From Ophioderma brevispina (Eukaryota > Echinodermata > Ophiuroidea > Amphilepidida > Ophiodermatidae), in NCBI GenBank assembly GCA_023653785.1, contig JAMKCH010058073.1, positions 1-64,000 of the forward strand: 64,000 nt of DNA, in the 5' to 3' direction. Positions within the stretch are counted from its first letter, which is position 1; the number at the start of each line of letters is the position of its first letter. A program made the position numbers and the translations under genes. Of this stretch, positions 57,940 to 64,000 are shown piece after piece. The notes under the pieces were generated by a model. The model was not told the DNA's origin, ran no database searches, and was given only the letters and a program-made list of their open reading frames with translations.

Positions 57940-59576
57940 GGGAACCAGTGGCGGATCCAGGATTTTTGGAACGAGGGGGCGTGGAATCGGCTGTCAATTA
58001 ACACAGCTACAATGGCACCGCAGTTTCGGGTGGTGGGCACGGGAGGGGGTGTCCCCTCCTGCGCTTTGGCGGGGGGGGGGGGTGGAGGAGGGTAAGCTCA
58101 GGGGTACCCCGTCCACACTTCGCGCGGAACTCTTGCAATGTTCGCTTTGTAAAACACATTAATGCAAATTAATGAACAATTATAAGTGGTTCATTCTTTA
58201 CTGTGTAAGGCCTAGCTGATGGGTAAGATGTTTCTTTCTAATTAATCATCATTAATTAAAGGTGAGCTCGTTAGTAAAACGCCACGGGGATGGGTGCGGG
58301 AGAGGCTGCCTCCTTCCCGCGCTATGCGTGGAACGCTTGCGATGTTCAGTTTTTAAAACACATTTTCTCATGCAATTTGGTAGAACCAACTTGAAATTTT
58401 AAAGTGGTTTAATAACTTTATAATGCTTTATATATTGTAAACGGTTTTTAAAAAGTAAAATAGGCCTATTGTTTGTTGGTTATTTTTGGTTTAAATTAAT
58501 CATATGTAAAGTGTTCATAGAGAGCTTATATATCAAGATCCCCTCCAACGTAAAGCGCGAAACCCTTGCGATGTTCACTTTCAAAAACACATTTTCTGAT
58601 GCAAATTTGATAGAAAAAATGTTATAGTCGCATAATTACACATCCCATCATTTTAAAATGTCTTAAGTCGCCCAACCAAGATGAAAGAAGTAAACAGTAA
58701 AAAACAATGTGTAAAGTTGTGAATAAAAATAGACTCTAAGTTACTACACACACACACACAATACAGAGAACGGCGATTCTAATTTGCTATTCTTATTGGG
58801 GGCTATTGACAGTAATTTTTAACACATAATTCTTATCCTCTTTGAGTAAATATGCACAGTTAAGGCTATTGGTCAAGTTTTGTAATTAAATAAGTTCATT
58901 TCCTGATTGAATATTTGTACATGAAATCAACTTAACGACCCCATGTATTGAATGCAACATTCAAGCATTCCTTAGTTAATTATAAGTAAAAAAATCCAAC
59001 GGACGCAAAACACGCTGGAGATGCAATTTTATTGGGAAGTGAGACCGCCATTCGGGGAAAGTTGCTACAAAACCGTCCGTTTTTCCAATTATAACAAAGA
59101 ATTTGTACACTTCAGCATTCTTTAGTTAATTATAAATAAAAAAATCCAACTTACGCAAAACACTGGAGATGTAAATTTTTCGGGAAGTGAGACCGCAATT
59201 CGGGGAAATGTTTTCCCCAACTATAACAAACAATTTGTAAAACCACACACACGCTTAATAATGAATAATCTTAACTTTTATTATAGACCGTATTCAATAG
59301 CCAGCCATGTTGGTGGACAAGATAGACGCATTCCAGTACTACAATACAATCACCTGTCAATGATCCCTGTGCAATCGCTAAACATGGATCGATTGACAGC
59401 TTAATGTATTGTAGTCCTGGAATGTATGTATCTTGTCCACCAACATGTCTGGTGGCTGACGTCATATTGAATACGGTCTATAGGATAGACAGTTTTAACT
59501 CCTGAAAGTTTTTTTTCTTCCTCCAACGAGGGGGCGTGCGCCGAGTACGCCCCTATGTAGATCCGCCAGTGGGAAC
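57940..59576. mobile_element. 1.6-kb element flanked by GGGAAC
   Basis: GGGAAC stands at 57940-57945 and again at 59571-59576. Just inside are imperfect inverted ends CAGTGGCGGATCC and the complement of ACTGGCGGATC, and GAGGGGGCGTG recurs 20-40 bases inside on both sides. The interior carries repeat monomers with CGCGGAACNCTTGC.ATGTTC, a 149-bp tandem duplication (58963/59112) and a nested palindrome. Similar partial ends (GGGGCGGATCC) are at 60124, 60188 and 60477. No transposase. Superfamily uncertain. Confidence 0.65.
59282..59482. mobile_element. Palindromic MITE (about 200-bp hairpin)
   Basis: Begins TATAGACCGTATTCAATA and ends with its complement. The arms (about 85-95 bases) share GTTGGTGGACAAGATA, CATTCCAG.ACTACAATACA and TGTCAAT.GATC blocks. 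It is nested in the 57940-59576 element. Ends in TATA; a TA target is possible. Confidence 0.8.
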
Positions 59577-59858
59577 TAACACCTTTTGTTATAGGTTATG
59601 CATGAGTGAGGTGAAAGACCTCTATAACTCTCAAAACACTGCTTCAGTGGTATTCAATGTAACAGGTGAGTTGAATGTTACTGACTTTTGAGCGCCCGTG
59701 TTTTGGATACAAAGAACACAAAGTCTTTGAAAATGATGGCAATACGAAAACAAAGTCGGATTATATTAATTCGCTCATGTAACAGGTGAATCGGGCCACA
59801 TGTTTTCTTTTTCTGGCCCCTATCCCAACTCATCGAAGCTATCCAAAACTTTCCTCTG

Positions 59859-60118
59859 GTGACACGGTGGGTTGAATATACTAGTGAACGATTAAGACTC
59901 GCTGCTGAATTCATGGCCAGCTCTCCAGAGTTGAGATGTACTGAAGAAAACTGGTGCAAATTTAGGGATGGTGTTTTAAACTTAGCAAAGAAGCACGTGC
60001 CAACCAAAATAGTTAAAGTAAACAAAATACTCCTTGTTTACTCCCCACCATAAGAAACTGGCAGGAAGAAAGAACGTTACTACATCAAAGCCAGGCACAA
60101 AGGTAGAGATCATTGGCA
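59859..60118 (+). mobile_element. LINE fragment, pre-RT linker
   Basis: The open frame includes SPELRCTEENWCKFRDGVLN then LAKKHVPTKIVKVNK. After a frame change comes RKKERYYIKARHKGRDHWHK. The W..F.....L....VP......W.......KR..Y pattern is that of the linker between endonuclease and RT in CR1/L2-like LINEs. It is cut by GGGGCGGATCC repeat sequence at 60124. Confidence 0.65.
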
Positions 60119-60123
60119 TAAGC

Positions 60124-61270
60124 AGGGGCGGATCCAGCCCTGGCTAGAGGGGGGTGCCAAGATAAGAAAGGCTAGAATGGCTGCGTAGCAGGGGCGGATG
60201 CGGGAGGGTGTGTGACCCCCCCCCCCGCGCAAAGCGCGGAAGCTCTCCTTTTATTATCATGGCAATCAAGCTTTTTCCAATTAAATGTAGCTGATGGTGA
60301 CGAGCACAGCGAGCTCGAAAATGTTTTAAATCGTTGGTGATTGACAAAAATGACAAATCTATGGAAAAAGAATGTTATGAAGCCTACAAGACAGGAGTCA
60401 ATACTTGACTTATTGTTATCACTTCAACCCTAATCAGAAATAAAATTATTACCACGTACATGAGTTCTAAGTAGGTGGCGGATCAGCCCCCCAAGAGGCG
60501 GGGGGGGGGGGCAACCAACTGAAAATGGAAGTTGACGGCTGCAAAGCAGCCATGGTGCCATGGCATCCAAAGCAGCCATGGCATCCAAAGCAGCCATGGC
60601 GCCGTGTAAGCGGCGTGGAGGGGGTTCCCAACCTCCCGCGCCAACCGCGAAACCCCGGCAATGATCGTTTTTTCATACAAAATTTGAAATTTTGTTAATG
60701 TTTTACCTTATACATGTTTTACAGGTCTGATAAACTGTATTAAAGAAAATATAGTTGATAGTTTTGTTTGAATTAACTACAGCTACATGTAAATTGTTCA
60801 AAGAGAGTTCATGTATATTAAGCTGCAAGGGGTTGGTATGAGAGGGGATGTCCCCGTCCGCGCAAAGGGCGGAACCCCTGCAATGTTCACTTTCCAAAAC
60901 ACATTTTCTTATGCAAATTTGAAAAGAAACAATTTGAACTTTACATTACCAGCTTTTACCATTGGTTAACCCCCCTTTTTTTATAATTATAGGTATGATC
61001 AACAGTCTTAAAATCTAGGTTGATGGGTTAGGTTTTGTTTGAATTAATCGCATTAAAGGTTCATGGAGAGTTCGTATCAAGCGGCGCAGGGTTGGGTGGG
61101 CCCCCTCCCACGCTTCACGCGGAACCCCTGCAACATTCACTTTCCAAAAACACATTTTGTTATGCAAATTCGATCGAAACAATTTGAAATTTACAGTGGT
61201 TCACTTCATAATGCATAATTTTATGTACATGCATGTAAAATAATAACAAACCTTCTCTCAAAACATAAAC
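60124..61270. repeat. Array of about 265-bp monomers with GGCGGATC ends
   Basis: Monomers carry GCGCAAAGGGCGGAACCCCT then GCAATGTTCACTTTC..AACACATTTT..TATGCAAATT, at about 60230, 60640, 60855 and 61105. Related ones are inside the 57940-59576 element (58110, 58325, 58560). A piece at 60361-60437 matches the LINE endonuclease segment at 62976-63055. GCATCCAAAGCAGCCATG is tandemly repeated at 60565-60600. Confidence 0.6.
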
Positions 61271-61989
61271 AATTAAAAAAAAGAAAAAAACTAAAAAATC
61301 CCAAAATTTTTGCACAAAATATTGTACAAAATGATATGGATCAGAGAAAACTTTTACGTCATAGCATGTTTAGACAATTTGAAACAGATTTGGATGAGAG
61401 TTCTCTGCATAAAAATATTGAACAAAAATCAATCAAAGTATTTTGATATTAGTCGGTTGTCTTAGATTTCAATGAAGTCTTCCTTAAACGTTGATTTCCA
61501 CCAGGAACTGGAAGAATTGTCGTATTTTTTTTCCAGCTTGAGAATACTTTTGAATGTACAATATTTAAATTAATAAGCTGAATATACCAAATTTAATAAA
61601 AAAAGAAAAATTAAAACAAAATGATGGAACTGAAACGCGGTGAAATAGATTAGCTGACAAATCTATCACATCGGCCTAATTTCTTCAACCAATTGCGTCA
61701 TTCAGCATAGATAATAGAGAATATCCTTAATTTACGAAAACATCAACTTCGTCACAGGTCGAGGTCAATTTTGTTTTCTTCATGTACAGTTTTTGTGTCA
61801 CATGCGTAACCCCAAAAAAAAATCGTGAACAGAATCTTTCACAACAAGCCTGCATGTAAATCGTAACGATATAGACAAAGCAGAGATATTCCCACGGATA
61901 AAGCAAACCTGTAAAGTGACAAATGAAAAACAAAAAGTGCAAAACATACCATCTCTTGCAAGTGCAAAAAGAAAACACAATGATGAGGT
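61271..61989. other. Unassigned, AT-rich
   Basis: No gene recognised; possibly the 5' region of the following LINE. The minus-strand frames here are not supported by any motif. Confidence 0.4.
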
Positions 61990-63077
61990 ATATACAAGGA
62001 GTATATCTAAAAGCCAGATTTAACATATGAACAGAGAAAAAGAGAAGCTGAGCTCCGACAAGAAACTAGACTTCGAAAGGAAAAATGGTGAAAAAAACTT
62101 AAAAATAGGTGAGAGGGAAAAATGTCGAGATCCCAACAACCACCCCTCAACAGGGACCGCAGTAACTAGAGAATGATACAATGTCAACTGTAAATAATAC
62201 GTGCAAAGATACAAAGCACCATTGCACTCTAATCCTATATCAGCTGTATGATACAAAATATTCAATGGAAAGGCACCCTGAAGAGGTCTTCAACCCCAAA
62301 GGAATGACTTCAGCAAATGTTCAAAACAACGGGCTGGAAGAGTACAACCGGTGGGAAGACTGTAAAGTAAAGTGAAAATGAATATAGACACTAAAAGCAT
62401 GAGTAAACCACTCTAGTGATAAATCCAAACACAAGACAAACCAGATGGAATAAGGAAGAAACTTAAATGTACAATTAGTAATGCCATCAAAGATTGTAAA
62501 CAAGGAGATGAAATACAATGCTATATTGACTGAGGAGAAGCAGACATCGTAGAGGTTGTTGAAACGTGGCTCCATAGTTATGTATCAAACGCTGAATTGC
62601 CAAATCCAGGGTATCAGATAACAAGGTTGGACAGAAAAAACAGACTCAACTGTGAGTATACGAATGTATCTAAAGAGAATATTAAAACGTCAGTTGCGGG
62701 AAGACTCGTTCCTAGCTGAGTATGAAGAAGCCATTGGTGCTGATCTTTCATGTGAAGGGGAGCTGCAGATTTATTGTTAGGGATAGTATACAGAAGTCAA
62801 TACAATTACTGTGATCAAAAGAGTCGCTAAAACCAGGTGCTAAGAAGTCTCCAAGAGGAGAAGACATAATGGTCTGGTAACTTCGATTACGGGAAATAAA
62901 TTAGGAGACATGCGAAGCGAAATCTGGATTATCTGAGACCTTTTTGGATGTTGTTATGGAAAACCCCTCATATGGAAAAAAGAATGTATGAAGCTACAAG
63001 CCAGGAGTCCAATATGGACTTATAAGTTATCACTTAAAACCCTAATATGATTGACCGAAGTCCATGTTATTGCTCAT
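61990..63077 (+). mobile_element. LINE, 5' part: ORF start and AP endonuclease
   Basis: From 62008 a frame reads LTYEQRKREAELRQETRLRK, a basic segment seen in LINE N-terminal proteins. The endonuclease follows in pieces: GDEIQCYID, ADIVEVVETWLHS with NAELPNPGYQITRLDRKN (62530-62640), LLLGIVYRS near 62780, ETCEAKSGLSETFLDVVMEN (62910-62966), and a PTR..S..DLLLSL-type piece near 63030. ETWL, GxxYRxP and the GDFNY-like block at about 62880 are AP endonuclease landmarks. Several stops and shifts; inactive. Confidence 0.75.
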
Positions 63078-63612
63078 TTAAAGCAATAATGGAATTTTAT
63101 GAGAGCGCACACAATTTACAAAAGGGATATTTTGGCACAGTTTACGTTGGTAATTGTCTAGGAAAGTATACCTGCGAACGAGGAGCTAAAAAATGCGTAT
63201 TTATCATAAAATAAGCGATTTTGTAATAGAATTTGGATCCCAGATTGGGACTTAGGCAGAGGTGGAAATACTACGTTTATGTCCGTCCATGATGAAATAG
63301 TGCCACCTCGCGAAAATACACTCTAACTTGATATTGCCTGAACCAATAAAACAAACTAATGTGAGCGTAGACACGTACATGGCGCTATTTCCCGGCTATT
63401 TCCATTGGAAGCGTTGAATTATTACGGATCCCAGCGATAACAATTATTCGATACAAAATTCCTTCGTTTGTGAGCACAGACATTTTCGACCTAACCATTC
63501 ACAGGTATGGTTTACTAGCCAGTTACCACCAATGCAACTGTGTAAAAATCTCAATTTTTTTTGAAAATTGGGGCGTCTTTAAAAATGTGCTGTTAATGTG
63601 TTATTGCTTTAA
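63078..63612. mobile_element. TTAA-flanked MITE inside the LINE
   Basis: TTAA at 63078-63081 and 63609-63612; the adjacent ends TTTAAAGCAATAAT and the complement of CTTAAAGCAATAACA are inverted. The right end contains the CAATTTTCAAAAA and GGGGCGTCTT segment shared with 29348-29487. Removing it leaves one TTAA and brings the two endonuclease parts of the LINE together. Confidence 0.7.
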
Positions 63613-64000
63613 GTACAAGCGACAGCCCATGTTGCAATGGGACCTTAAATTTACCAGTTGAACCAAGGAGCTACACCCAAAAAAGACACGAAACGCCAAC
63701 TATGACATTTTATAAAGCCAAAATGAGACAGATAAATTGGGACAAAGAATTGAAAACCAGAACTACTGGAGAAGCTTGGTGTTACACCAAGGAGAAATTA
63801 CAGGACCTTATTCAAAAATTGTTGTCCCAATGAAGAACCAATCTACTAAAAAGACAACCGTTATGGCTCACAAAAGAAAGCGCACAAAAACTAGTGAGGA
63901 GGAAAAAAAGCGCTTGTAAAAGGTATCAGAATAAGAAAACTGAAAAGAAAATCTAGAGCACTACAAAAAGGTCAGAGAGAGGTTAGCTAGAAGGGAGATG
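63613..64000 (+). mobile_element. LINE, continuation to the window end
   Basis: Begins with the end of the endonuclease (MLQWDLKFTS at about 63630). Then comes the pre-RT linker: MRQINWDKELKTRTTGEAWC, KEKLQDLIQKLL, and after a frame change LWLTKESAQKLVRRKKSACK. This pattern precedes the RT domain in CR1/L2-like LINEs; the RT itself would lie beyond the window. Confidence 0.75.

Overview
The window is nuclear DNA from an animal, most likely an invertebrate deuterostome (echinoderm or hemichordate; lancelet not excluded). It is AT-rich and has no long ORFs, no operons and no Shine-Dalgarno sites. Its genes appear as short exons with GT/AG borders. The recognisable domains are HYR (hyalin repeat), thrombospondin type 1 (TSP1), SRCR, ShK-like and EGF-like, all extracellular. 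The rest is mainly transposon debris.

The only host gene signal is on the minus strand, about 32.4 kb down to 3.7 kb. Read 5' to 3' it gives a possible Cys-rich exon (32.4 kb), an EGF-like exon (28.5 kb), a ShK-like exon (27.9 kb), an SRCR domain split over two exons (21.8 and 20.5 kb), a divergent HYR exon (12.4 kb), six closely related HYR exons (9.9 to 7.0 kb) and four TSP1 exons (6.7 to 3.7 kb). The clearest exons are symmetric phase 1-1, the usual state for shuffled extracellular modules. One large secreted or cell-surface mosaic protein is the simplest reading; several adjacent genes cannot be excluded. Several exons carry single-base indels while their neighbours are clean.

From about 30.05 to 54.26 kb the sequence is two head-to-tail copies of a unit of about 12 kb (boundary near 42.77 kb). 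The copies differ mostly by small indels, plus a deletion of about 1.6 kb and a SINE insertion of about 0.43 kb, both in copy 2. The unit carries an RTE-like reverse transcriptase remnant, a foldback repeat, a nest of elements (terminal-inverted-repeat element inside a small MITE, with a foldback and a non-LTR retrotransposon inside that), TAC-triplet and ACTCGAA tandem repeats, and the possible Cys-rich exon. The non-LTR element has a PHD-like finger, AP endonuclease and reverse transcriptase, and in copy 2 a 2A-like DVQENPGP motif near its N-terminus.

The last 10 kb (54 to 64 kb) is almost all mobile DNA: an 810-bp tandem duplication holding a foldback element and a tRNA-Thr-like head, a 1.3-kb element with long inverted ends, a 1.6-kb element flanked by GGGAAC with a near-perfect 200-bp palindrome inside it, about 265-bp repeat monomers, and a plus-strand LINE whose endonuclease region is split by a TTAA-flanked MITE and which runs off the window end. 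Most other parts hold MITEs, short hairpins, mononucleotide runs and unassigned noncoding sequence. I saw no CRISPR array, rRNA or intact tRNA.
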